A stretch of 64,000 nt of DNA, taken from positions 372,001-436,000 of the forward strand of contig NZ_PISP01000002.1 in the NCBI RefSeq assembly GCF_002834295.1, in the 5' to 3' direction. The notes below the pieces were generated by a model that saw only the letters and a list, made by a program, of their open reading frames with translations, did no database searches and was not told the origin of the DNA. Origin of the DNA: Rhodohalobacter barkolensis. Lineage in GTDB: Bacteria > Bacteroidota > Rhodothermia > Balneolales > Balneolaceae. Shown in pieces: positions 25,308 to 32,315 of the stretch. A program made the position numbers and the translations under genes. Position 1 is the first letter of the stretch, and each line of letters opens with the position of its first letter.

Positions 25308-25552
25308 AAAACCTTACTCTTCATCTGTGCAATAATCCAATCCACATCTGATTTTTTGACTACCAAATGGCCGGGCCGCTGGGTTCTGAAATTCCGGGCA
25401 ATGGGCTTGGGTTTTAGCAGCGGACGTACACAGTCGTAAAACATGCTCTTCTTCATTCCGGTCAGCTCCTCTACATATACCTGGGCTTCTTTCATCGTAA
25501 ACACTTCCAGTTGCACGAGTTCATCAATGGTGAGTCTGTTTCTACTTTTCAT
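25301..25552 (-). CDS. Helix-turn-helix (HTH_17/MerR-like) early phage protein
   Basis: This 83-residue protein begins MKSRNRLTIDELVQLEVFTM and continues with a helix-turn-helix region (FTMKEAQVYVEELTGMKKSM) and a C-terminal VKKSDVDWIIAQMK, the usual plan of excisionase-like HTH_17 proteins. It is preceded by the phased TCTAACC array, which it or the upstream proteins may bind. Its stop codon is the right core of attC site 4, so the last codons may have been altered by cassette insertion. Confidence 0.6.
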   Translation of the reverse strand: MKSRNRLTIDELVQLEVFTMKEAQVYVEELTGMKKSMFYDCVRPLLKPKPIARNFRTQRPGHLVVKKSDVDWIIAQMKSKVLE

Positions 25553-25677
25553 GGTCTGTGGATGGTTTTTTGTAGGTAATGATATTTAAGAAAAATTCTC
25601 AGTTGAACTAATTTTTTAAAATGACACTTTTTTGTCACGCTAAAAATGCGTGTGTTTTTTATCCTCGGTCAGTAAAA

Positions 25678-25890
25678 TCTAACCCTTCTAACCTTTTTAG
25701 TAAGTAATTGATTTTACTATTCAAATTAGGGTTAGATTTTGGGTTAGAAACTCAAAAAAAATCTAACCCTAAAAAAGGCAATCTAACCTTGATCTAACCT
25801 TGTTCTAACCCTTTTCTAACCATGTATCTAACCTTAAATAAGGCATTGATATATAGTTATTTACGGCTATAAAAAAGGGTCAGGGTTAGA
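25678..25890. repeat. Iteron-like array of TCTAACC, partly phased at 11 bp
   Basis: Eight direct copies of TCTAACC start at 25678, 25687, 25762, 25782, 25793, 25804, 25815 and 25827. Three inverted copies (GGTTAGA) lie at 25730-25736, 25742-25748 and 25884-25890. From 25782 to 25827 the spacing is 11, 11, 11 and 12 bases. A separate palindrome TGACA/TGTCA lies at 25622-25636. Position between the primase-helicase stop and the HTH gene suggests a replication origin or an operator. Confidence 0.7.
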
Positions 25891-25953
25891 AAATTTTGGG
25901 CTTTTTAGAAATTCGTTTGCACATTCAAAAATCATGGGTAAAAAAATTTAGGT

Positions 25954-28737
25954 TCAGAATGGAGCGATTTCATCCTTTATGATTGGGTTTACAGAAGTTT
26001 CTGTTTTTTCATTAGCATCGATAAATTGTTGCAAGGATGCAGTGTGATCCTGTCCGGGAGGGAAAAGGTTTATCAATTCATTGTCCGACTTACCGATTTG
26101 CCGGTATGTAAGAATGTAGCTGTGAACGGCCTTTTTAACGTCAACCGGAGCAGCATTATCGCGGGGGTAGTATCGTCCGTACCATTTCCGAGTTCCAACT
26201 TCAAAACCACCGCACTGCTTGAAATAATCTTTTAGAATCTCTTTAAACTGGTTGCTGTTGATCGCATTTTCACGCTTGTACTCTGCATACGCTTCGTACA
26301 GTTGGTTGATGTTTACATACATTTCTTCTCGACTATTGTTGTAGTTGTACTGCCAGCTCTCTTTAATCCGTCCGGATGATGCCAGGTAGATCAGTTGATT
26401 AATGAGCGCGTTTTCTTTTTCATTGGCTTTTGCAGCAGCAAAACGTTCCAGTAATTCCTCGTATATAAACGCCCGTAAATTCTCATCGGTACCAAAAATC
26501 AGCTCATAACAGCCCAACAATCGTGTATAGTTATCTGTTAAACGGTGCTCGGCTATGTAGCTTTTGGGCTCTTTTGCTACAGTCTTATCAAGGGCGGTTT
26601 TATAAGCTTGGTACAATTGTCGCACATTACTTCGGACTGTCTTTCGAAGCTCATCCGTTTGATTCAATAGAATGTGAGTCGTGATCCGGCTTAAATTGTC
26701 CAGGTTATCTTCAAACCATTCAAACAGATCTGAGTTATTGGATCGATACTCCTTTTTGTACTCGAAATAGACAACACGGCTTTCGGTCGCATCAGCCTGA
26801 TCAACATCCAGGTTGATGCGAAAGTTGGATGTAAGAGAGAGAGTACTCCGGATCGGTGTGAATTTGTTTCTCCCGGCCCGGTCAACATCTGAGACAGTGC
26901 GGCTTGTTTTGTGGTAGTAACCGTTGATGTTTTGGTAGTCAATTTTTGAAAATTCTGGATTGTACTCATCATAGCAGACCGGCAGTTGGCTAAAGTGGCC
27001 CATTTGGTTTTCAATGGCTGCAATAGTTACGGAATTCCCCTTCATCTCTTTGGTTTTATGCAACCCAAAAAAGGCTCTCAAAAAGGTATTGAAGTAGGTA
27101 GTTTTACCGGTTCCTTTAGGACCATAGACATAAAGCATGATCGTATGCCCGTTCATGTCATTGGCATAGTAGAGATCCTTTTCATAGAGGTGGTAGACTA
27201 CATAAGCTAGAATCAACTTCGCATAATTTTTGGCTCGACCGGTATTATCTCCACCTCCGATCAGATCAATCAATTTAGCCTTTACTTCTCCCATGAACTG
27301 TTCAGCTTCCATAGTGTTGGTGTTTATGATTGGTGCAAGCTGCTCCTTCTCTTTCATAGATTGATAGAGAGGCAGAGTAAAACCAACTCGGTTATTGACG
27401 ATGAACTCATCGGATTCATTTGGCTCAATAATTTTGGCCGGTTGATCTTTATAGGGAGGGCAGATCAGCGCGTTACCAAACAGCCAGTAAGGACGGTTGT
27501 CATTGTCAGTAGGCTGGATGAATCCAACGTGATCCGGACGGCGGACAATTGGTTTGTCAAATCCAGAAAGCAACCATTTAAAAATGGAAAGAGGCTTCAC
27601 TTTATCGTTACGTGCCTGGATAATCTCCCCCATGGTATAAGGCCGGATCGCTTTATAAAAACTGCGTACATCATCCAGGCTTTCCGGAAGAACTTCAATG
27701 GTGTCTGTTTTGATCAACTTTCCACGATTCAACTCCCGAATATTGATATAGAAGATCCGTCCTTCCCGATCATCCTTTACAATTGAGTTTATATCAATGG
27801 CGAAATCAGCAACCAATCTTTGATCTTCACCGGTTGAATAGATGCTGTGGTTCTCCTCAAAAAAATGATTGTTGAGTTGCCTTACAGAAGGGCCTTCATC
27901 ATTGTTATTCTCGACACCAACAATGGCCACTGCTTCATTCCTTGTGCTAACTACATCCGTATTGAATGCAAGCTCCAGGAGTTCATCTTTGGTCCCACCT
28001 TCCATGAGCCAGTCTGATACATCCTCTTTCTCTTTAAGTCCCGGTAGTTGAAGTATCCGTATGGACTTGGCAATTCCACCAATTTTCTCTGTAATCAATA
28101 CCGCATGTTCACGGCCCGGATCATCATTGTCTGGAAGAATGATTACATCTGCATTTTTAAAAAATTCGTTATAGGAGTCTTGCCACTTACCGGCTCCCAT
28201 GGGGGTAGTCGTAGCAACAAGTCCGCGTTTTTCGAGTGCATCCGCATCTTTTTCCCCTTCAACCAGGAAAACAGGCCGGTTTTCTTCAATAGCTCTGATT
28301 ACATCCGGAAGATTGTAGATGACTCTTCTGACACCTTTCAGGCTCCACGTATATTCACCGTTTGGCTGCTTAACTCTTTGGCGAAAACTTTTTGGATGGA
28401 ATCTAACGGCTTCAAATAGTAGCTCTCCGTTTTCATCGGTATATGGATAGGTGGCGACAATTCTTTTTTTCTGCGGTTTCGTCTGTCTATTTCGGTATTC
28501 CGGATAGAGAATTTCAAAGTTGAAGCCCAGGGATTTTAAAATCTCACTGCCTTCACAACCGGCATGGCAAGTAACCGAAATTTTTCCATCCGGTTGCTTT
28601 TTCCAGGTAACAGAAGGTGTTCTATCGTCATGAAAAGGGCAGGGGCATTGCGTCTGAATGTAGTCTCCACGGTGTTCAACTTTTAAACCTCTAGACTCAA
28701 TTTCATCGAGTATTTGTTGGAGTCTTGTAGAAATCAT
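25954..28737 (-). CDS. Phage primase-helicase (zinc finger, TOPRIM, SF3-type ATPase)
   Basis: This 927-residue protein starts with a CHC2-type zinc finger (CPCPFHDDRTPSVTW, then CHAGCEG, residues 30-62). A TOPRIM core covers about 150-225: PVFLVEGEKDADAL holds the Glu and VIILPDNDDPGREHA the Asp pair. The C-terminal helicase has P-loop GPKGTGKTT near 540-547 and LPVCYDEYNPEF as Walker B-like. It should prime and unwind element DNA, like D5/P4-type replication proteins. The fusion and length are typical. It follows four small early genes, and its product may act at the iteron array immediately downstream. Confidence 0.85.
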   Translation of the reverse strand: MISTRLQQILDEIESRGLKVEHRGDYIQTQCPCPFHDDRTPSVTWKKQPDGKISVTCHAGCEGSEILKSLGFNFEILYPEYRNRQTKPQKKRIVATYPYTDENGELLFEAVRFHPKSFRQRVKQPNGEYTWSLKGVRRVIYNLPDVIRAIEENRPVFLVEGEKDADALEKRGLVATTTPMGAGKWQDSYNEFFKNADVIILPDNDDPGREHAVLITEKIGGIAKSIRILQLPGLKEKEDVSDWLMEGGTKDELLELAFNTDVVSTRNEAVAIVGVENNNDEGPSVRQLNNHFFEENHSIYSTGEDQRLVADFAIDINSIVKDDREGRIFYINIRELNRGKLIKTDTIEVLPESLDDVRSFYKAIRPYTMGEIIQARNDKVKPLSIFKWLLSGFDKPIVRRPDHVGFIQPTDNDNRPYWLFGNALICPPYKDQPAKIIEPNESDEFIVNNRVGFTLPLYQSMKEKEQLAPIINTNTMEAEQFMGEVKAKLIDLIGGGDNTGRAKNYAKLILAYVVYHLYEKDLYYANDMNGHTIMLYVYGPKGTGKTTYFNTFLRAFFGLHKTKEMKGNSVTIAAIENQMGHFSQLPVCYDEYNPEFSKIDYQNINGYYHKTSRTVSDVDRAGRNKFTPIRSTLSLTSNFRINLDVDQADATESRVVYFEYKKEYRSNNSDLFEWFEDNLDNLSRITTHILLNQTDELRKTVRSNVRQLYQAYKTALDKTVAKEPKSYIAEHRLTDNYTRLLGCYELIFGTDENLRAFIYEELLERFAAAKANEKENALINQLIYLASSGRIKESWQYNYNNSREEMYVNINQLYEAYAEYKRENAINSNQFKEILKDYFKQCGGFEVGTRKWYGRYYPRDNAAPVDVKKAVHSYILTYRQIGKSDNELINLFPPGQDHTASLQQFIDANEKTETSVNPIIKDEIAPF

Positions 28738-28780
28738 GATTTATGGTCGTCCCAGGCTGAATGTTTAGTGCGATTATTGG

Positions 28781-29089
28781 TTAGGAGGGCCTAAAGATGT
28801 TATCGTATGGCCTGATAAACTTCTCTTCCATTTCAGCGACTTTTTCAGCGTACTCATTAAAACTGGAAAAGGCTTCCTTCTGATCGGTGCAGATCATTTG
28901 CTGGAAATTGAGCTTATAGTTGTTGATCTGCCTTAGAGATGGGTAGATGCTTCCTTCACAAGCAGCCAACAACTTGCCAATCATTTTATACTCTCGATGA
29001 GTGAAGGATTCTTTGGTAAGTATTTTATTTCGCAGCTCATGCCATGCCATCATCTTGCGAATGGCAATGTTTGAATCGGTCATATTCAT
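28781..29089 (-). CDS. Hypothetical early phage protein
   Basis: This 102-residue helical protein has an N-terminal MNMTDSNIAIRKMMAWHELR and a central AACEGSIYPSLRQINNYKLN, a pattern seen in some replication accessory proteins. No membrane segment or catalytic motif. It lies between a small helical gene and the primase-helicase gene on the same strand. Function unknown. Confidence 0.55.
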   Translation of the reverse strand: MNMTDSNIAIRKMMAWHELRNKILTKESFTHREYKMIGKLLAACEGSIYPSLRQINNYKLNFQQMICTDQKEAFSSFNEYAEKVAEMEEKFIRPYDNIFRPS

Positions 29090-29111
29090 GGTAAAAATCG
29101 ATTGTGTTACT

Positions 29112-29417
29112 TTAGGTTGTTTCAGTTCGGTTATCCGTGACTCTTGTAGGTTTTAACTTTTCCGATAATACGGAGTGTTTTCGGCTCTGCTCGGCAAACG
29201 TCATCACTTCCTTAACAGTTAGCTGAGTCGATTCAGGAATTGAGAAGTCAACGGGTAGAAGCCGCGCGATGTCCCAGGCAATTAACTCCGCTAAGTCTTG
29301 ATTGATGTGGATTGACCCGGAGTACTTTCTCATACTTTGAACAATATGGGTAAGCAGAGTGAGATAGTTACTGCCGGTATTGTCTGCTTGTCGTTGATAT
29401 CGATTTACTTTGTCCAT
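29112..29417 (-). CDS. Hypothetical early phage protein
   Basis: This 101-residue protein begins MDKVNRYQRQADNTGSNYLT and is mostly helical. Its start overlaps the end of the preceding HTH gene by 13 bases, indicating a shared transcript. No family recognised. Confidence 0.55.
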   Translation of the reverse strand: MDKVNRYQRQADNTGSNYLTLLTHIVQSMRKYSGSIHINQDLAELIAWDIARLLPVDFSIPESTQLTVKEVMTFAEQSRKHSVLSEKLKPTRVTDNRTETT

Positions 29418-29659
29418 TTGTCTAACTCCATGATGTGAATGAGGTGTCTGCCTTGTTCGTTTTTCTTAACAAACTTGATTTTATTTCGTCCAATGTAGTT
29501 GCAGATGGTTTTCCGCTTAAGTCCGGTCAATTCAGCAAACTCTTGAGTAGTGAGCCATTCGTGTTTGGGGAGTGTTTCATTAGCAAGCTTTCCAAGTTCC
29601 TTGACCTGAGATTCTAAGTTTTCTATGACTTCAATAAGCTGTGTGAATTGTGTGTTCAT
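29405..29659 (-). CDS. HTH_17-type DNA-binding protein
   Basis: The ATG at 29659 is chosen because it lies four bases after the stop of the preceding gene (TAG at 29664-29666); an earlier start would overlap that gene widely. The 84 residues contain a helix-turn-helix (EWLTTQEFAELTGLKRKTIC, then NYIGRNKIKFVKK) and end in HIMELDKWTK, as in excisionase or MerR-like proteins. It may act as an excisionase or as an early regulator. Confidence 0.65.
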   Translation of the reverse strand: MNTQFTQLIEVIENLESQVKELGKLANETLPKHEWLTTQEFAELTGLKRKTICNYIGRNKIKFVKKNEQGRHLIHIMELDKWTK

Positions 29660-29663
29660 GAGC

Positions 29664-29921
29664 CTATATCGCTTTAAGTATGTGTTTACGTTTCTGGTAA
29701 TATTCTGGGAAATGTATTCGGGCTTTAGCAATTAACTTGTCGATCTCTTTATCGATCCACTCGTTATGTTCTTGATATTTGCTAACCTGAATAACGGCTG
29801 CATGGCTGACGCCAATTTTTCCTGAATTGGGATTCACCAACTGGCTTGAAAAATCCTTAATGGTGAGCCTGAAAAGGGAAAGTGCCGTTTTAAATTCTTC
29901 GTGCCGAGTTTTATTTAACAT
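29664..29921 (-). CDS. Cro-like early regulator candidate
   Basis: This 85-residue protein is the first gene of the early operon and diverges from the repressor gene. It has a short helix-turn-helix-like region (LTIKDFSSQLVNPNSG followed by VSHAAVIQVSKYQEH) and a basic C-terminus. Position and size fit a Cro-like protein or a replication regulator. The operators at 29944-29994 lie in its promoter region. Confidence 0.6.
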   Translation of the reverse strand: MLNKTRHEEFKTALSLFRLTIKDFSSQLVNPNSGKIGVSHAAVIQVSKYQEHNEWIDKEIDKLIAKARIHFPEYYQKRKHILKAI

Positions 29922-29943
29922 TTTTTTTTAGTAATTACAGATT

Positions 29944-29994
29944 ACTTACAGTTTGTAAGTGAGCTAATTGGATGATAATTAGTAATTACTAATT
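29944..29994. promoter_or_regulatory. Palindromic operators between early operon and repressor
   Basis: Two perfect palindromes lie between the divergent genes. One is ACTTACA-gtt-TGTAAGT (29944-29960). The other is AATTAGTAA/TTACTAATT (29977-29994). Such sites are typical of repressor/Cro control of lysogeny. A further near-identical ACTTACA-N3-TGTAAG is found at 30508-30523. Confidence 0.65.
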
Positions 29995-30012
29995 AAATCA
30001 ACATAAATTTTG

Positions 30013-30408
30013 GTGAATACTAATATATCTGGCAGGATAATTGAACTAAGTTCAATGTTCTCAACTGATAAAGAATTTTTAGAGAAATGCGGTGTCCGCA
30101 ACTATTCGTTGATCACAGAACTGAAGAAGGGAAGAATTAAAAGTCCAAGCGCGGATATTGTTGCTCAGATTGTGAAGGGGACAGGTTGTTCGGGAACGTG
30201 GTTATTAACCGGAGAAGGGGAACCGTTTAAAACCGGGGAGAACCCAAAGAAGGGTTCATCCCAGTCGATAAACATTGACTATGCATTCAAACTTTTAGAA
30301 CGGATAGAATCGAAAGCAAGCGAGATAAAAGAAAGTGAGCTGCCTGAGGATGTTGAGGTTCAGTTAACTCGATTATTGTTAAAAGTTCTTGAACGTCGTG
30401 AACAATAG
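30013..30408 (+). CDS. CI-like phage repressor (HTH)
   Basis: A GTG start at 30013 (TTG at 30010 is also open). About 131 residues: an N-terminal helix-turn-helix (FLEKCGVRNYSLITELKKG; SADIVAQIVKGTGCSG) leads to WLLTGEGEPF, a sequence characteristic of phage CI-like repressors. A short C-terminal helical domain follows, with no S24 protease. It is divergent from the early operon, with palindromic operators between. It likely holds the element in its integrated state. Confidence 0.75.
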   Translation: MNTNISGRIIELSSMFSTDKEFLEKCGVRNYSLITELKKGRIKSPSADIVAQIVKGTGCSGTWLLTGEGEPFKTGENPKKGSSQSINIDYAFKLLERIESKASEIKESELPEDVEVQLTRLLLKVLERREQ

Positions 30409-30507
30409 CCTCCATATCTGTATAGTTTTCTTCAATTAACATACCCCTGAATGTTTATTTGAATGATTGATCTCGTGGAATATAAGTAAATCATATTAAT
30501 TGTTTTT

Positions 30508-30524
30508 ACTTACAAAATGTAAGG
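30508..30524. promoter_or_regulatory. Third operator-like palindrome
   Basis: ACTTACA-aaa-TGTAAG at 30508-30523 has the same half-sites and 3-base centre as the operator at 29944-29960. It lies downstream of the repressor gene and may bind the same protein, for autoregulation or for control of something near the attachment site. Confidence 0.5.
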
Positions 30525-30599
30525 GAACAAAAAGGAAAAGATTTTAGGACTAATTTGAACCGGTACATGTGTAACCATTCAATACATATCATATTCGCG

Positions 30600-30631
30600 G
30601 AAAACCGCCTGATTTGTGATCAGGGGTTTTC
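30600..30631. repeat. Strong hairpin next to the attachment site
   Basis: GAAAACC (30600-30606), CCTGAT (30608-30613), ATCAGG (30619-30624) and GGTTTTC (30625-30631) form a 13-bp stem with one bulged base and a five-base loop. The part AACCGCCTGATT (30603-30614) is also the reverse complement of AATCAGGCGGTT at 30735-30746 in the tRNA remnant. No T-run follows, so it is more likely an integrase or accessory site than a terminator. Confidence 0.5.
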
Positions 30632-30727
30632 TAGGAAAAGTTTATGGGGGCCAGTGTGGGGGCCACCAATCAACCAAATACCCCCAAAATCAACGTTAAT
30701 AGGGTACAAACCTGCATATATAGTAAC

Positions 30728-30771
30728 GACTACGAATCAGGCGGTTAGAGGTTCGAATCCTCTCGGGTGTA
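30728..30771 (+). pseudogene. 3' half of tRNA-Arg(ACG), att site remnant
   Basis: The order of parts matches a tRNA: end of the anticodon stem GA, anticodon loop CTACGAA (ACG), stem TCAGG, variable CGGTT, T-arm AGAGG-TTCGAAT-CCTCT, acceptor CGGGTGT and discriminator A. The 5' half (D-arm and acceptor partner ACACCCG) is missing; upstream bases are unrelated. This is what remains at one end after a tRNA-targeting element integrates. The intact tRNA should be at the other end, beyond position 1. Confidence 0.8.
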
Positions 30772-30780
30772 CAATAACGT

Positions 30781-30829
30781 AAAGCCCTGAAGGTCAATTA
30801 TTTATAGACTTTCAGGGCTTTATTTTTTA
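30781..30829 (+). terminator. Intrinsic terminator of the former tRNA-Arg gene
   Basis: AAAGCCCTGAAgGTC (30781-30795) pairs with GACTTTCAGGGCTTT (30807-30821), followed by a T-rich run to 30828. It lies 10 bases after the tRNA remnant, so it is probably the native terminator of the tRNA gene. Confidence 0.7.
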
Positions 30830-30943
30830 GCCGTTTTTTTATGCACTTTTTTATTGGTTACAAGGTAGTTACAAGGGAAATTGATTTACCCTTGTTAAAT
30901 TTTTCTCCAAGAGAGAATAAAACATGTGCGAGATGTTAAACAC

Positions 30944-31408
30944 TTAGTAGCTCTTGGTTGCCTTCTTTAAATGTTTAGAGTACTTGTATAAATCATTGAG
31001 AGACTCAATATCTACTCGCTGACCGTTTTTGTTTTCATCAAATAGGGTGACGTACTTACTTGTTTCACTATTGAAATGAAGTCTGCAAATAGGTTGTCGA
31101 TTATTATCATCAAACAGCATTCCCATGTAGCTTTTTGTACCTCTGTGGTGAACCCTTGATGGATCAACTACTTCTGATTCGATAGCTTTGACGATGTGGT
31201 AACCTTAGATGCTACCACAATGATAGTGTGGATCTCTTCAGAGGCTCAGTACTTCTCCTCTAACTCTGCAATTTGTTTCTGATGTGAAAGATACTCTTCA
31301 TTGGCTTTGTTTCCGTTATTATCGTAGTTATTTCCGTTTCTGTATTCGAATTGCCCAAAAGGAGTAAGGGGTCGACTGAGTGATTTGGCTTCCAAATCCT
31401 TAACCCGT
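30944..31408 (-). pseudogene. Decayed HSDR_N/COG4748-like nuclease gene, 3' part
   Basis: The open end 30944-31126 encodes a typical C-terminus (GMLFDDNNRQPICRLHFN, then SKYVTLFDENKNG, then IESLNDLYKYSKHL). Reading upstream in the same frame adds HIVKAIESEVVDPSRVHHRG before a stop near 31200. A second frame just upstream (31210-31400) holds SRPLTPFGQFEYRN and QKQIAELEEKY and stops. This fits a gene broken by a frameshift and stop, with the N-terminal nuclease part lost. No function is expected. Confidence 0.6.
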
Positions 31409-31445
31409 TATTTGACCTTGGAAAAAGGCAAAGTTTTGCACATGA

Positions 31446-31476
31446 TACGTATAATATTTACGTTTAATACGTAAAC
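31446..31476. promoter_or_regulatory. Operator-like palindromes before toxin-antitoxin genes
   Basis: TTTACG (31457-31462) and CGTAAA (31470-31475) form an inverted repeat, with a further ACGTAT at 31447-31452. This lies 23 bases upstream of the antitoxin ATG, where TA operators bind the antitoxin complex. Confidence 0.5.
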
Positions 31477-31498
31477 ATAACCGATCAGATGAATTGCC

Positions 31499-31762
31499 AT
31501 GAAAGAAAAGTTGACTCTTTCTATAGATAAGGAGACTAAAAAGAGAGCTAAACGCCACGCTAAAGCCATGGGCAAAAGTATATCTGAAATCGTCGAAGAG
31601 TATTTTAATGAAATTTCCTCTAGTGAAGAATGGAGTCCGCCGGAAGGATCTGTAGTAGAGAAGTTAGCCGGCAGTTTACCCATTGATGACAATCGTTCTT
31701 ACAAAGAGATCTTAGCAGAAGAATTGCAAAAAAAATACACTGTTGATGAAGATTCTGATTGA
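31499..31762 (+). CDS. DUF6364-like antitoxin
   Basis: This 87-residue protein starts MKEKLTLSIDKETKKRAKRH, then AKAMGKSISEIVEEYFNEI: the ribbon-helix-helix pattern of DUF6364/VapB-type antitoxins. The C-terminal part (SGSLPIDDNRSYKEI-like) would wrap the toxin. Overlaps the toxin gene by 17 bases. It probably represses its own promoter through the palindromes at 31446-31476. Confidence 0.75.
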   Translation: MKEKLTLSIDKETKKRAKRHAKAMGKSISEIVEEYFNEISSSEEWSPPEGSVVEKLAGSLPIDDNRSYKEILAEELQKKYTVDEDSD

Positions 31763-32153
31763 CAGCGATGTCTGTATCGATTTTCTGACAGGCAGAGCAC
31801 CACATTTTATGTATTCTCAGAAATTATTCTGGAAGGCTGAAAATAATCAATTGGATGCAGTTGTGAGCCCGGAGTCATTTTCAAACATATTTTATGTGCT
31901 TCGCAAATTCTATACTTCAGAACACATAATTACAAAACTAAATGGAATGCGCTCACTAGTTGAGGTGGCTAACTTAAATGGTTCTGTAATTGACCAGGCA
32001 TTGAATGCAGGATGGAGTGATTTTGAAGATGCCATCCAACATTTTTACGCAATTGATTCATCATGCGAGGCGATTATAACGAGAAATCTGAGAGACTATA
32101 AAAAAGCTAAGCTTCAGGTGTTTACTCCTTTCGAATTGATAGAGCAACTTTGA
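31746..32153 (+). CDS. PIN-domain toxin (VapC-like)
   Basis: ATG at 31746 (TTG at 31743 possible). The 135 residues start MKILIDSDVCIDFL with the first acidic PIN residue Asp at about 6. They continue with SPESFSNIFYVL and the acidic WSDFEDAIQHF, and end in IITRNLRDYKKAKL. PIN toxins are ribonucleases that cut tRNA or mRNA; the antitoxin just before neutralises it. The pair is just outside the element's right end. Confidence 0.8.
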   Translation: MKILIDSDVCIDFLTGRAPHFMYSQKLFWKAENNQLDAVVSPESFSNIFYVLRKFYTSEHIITKLNGMRSLVEVANLNGSVIDQALNAGWSDFEDAIQHFYAIDSSCEAIITRNLRDYKKAKLQVFTPFELIEQL

Positions 32154-32225
32154 AACTACCTGTATCATCTAACTGCACTTTATGTAAGTATTTTTTCAAT
32201 AATCATTCAGCTTATTAAAGACAAC

Positions 32226-32272
32226 AAAAAAAGGAATTCACAAAGAGCATTGTATGCTTTCATGAATTCCTT
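32226..32272 (-). terminator. Terminator of the RhlE-type helicase gene
   Basis: A 10-bp stem AAGGAATTCA (32231-32240) and TGAATTCCTT (32263-32272) is followed on the minus strand by seven T. It lies between the convergent toxin and helicase genes. Confidence 0.7.
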
Positions 32273-32315
32273 GAGATAAGATCTTAATTTTGATAGCAGA
32301 TGTAGAAATCAGTGC

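Larger units (their letters stand above)
1..30771. mobile_element. Integrated element / probable tailless-phage prophage (left end outside window)
   Basis: The right boundary is the 3' half of a tRNA-Arg(ACG) at 30728-30771, the remnant left when an element integrates into a tRNA gene. Inside are a divergent repressor with operators, an early replication module (25301-29921), a gene-cassette array (about 19.7-25.3 kb) and a long late operon (3403-19185) with capsid, lysis and membrane-protein candidates. No integrase or intact tRNA-Arg is seen, so the left end should lie before position 1. It is not certain that 1-3400 belongs to the same element. Confidence 0.7.

Noticed and set aside
25678-25890. 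TTAGGG-like runs as telomere or linear-replicon ends
   Set aside because: The repeat unit is TCTAACC with 11-bp phasing and mixed orientation, inside a gene-dense element; no terminal structure is seen.
30600-30631. Hairpin with CCTGATTTGTGATCAGG taken as a tRNA anticodon arm
   Set aside because: No D-arm, T-arm or acceptor stem surrounds it, and the anticodon position does not give a consistent tRNA. It is better explained as an inverted repeat near the att site.
30555-30782. Open frame across the attachment region
   Set aside because: It spans the hairpin and the tRNA remnant, its product has no recognisable pattern, and no start context supports it.
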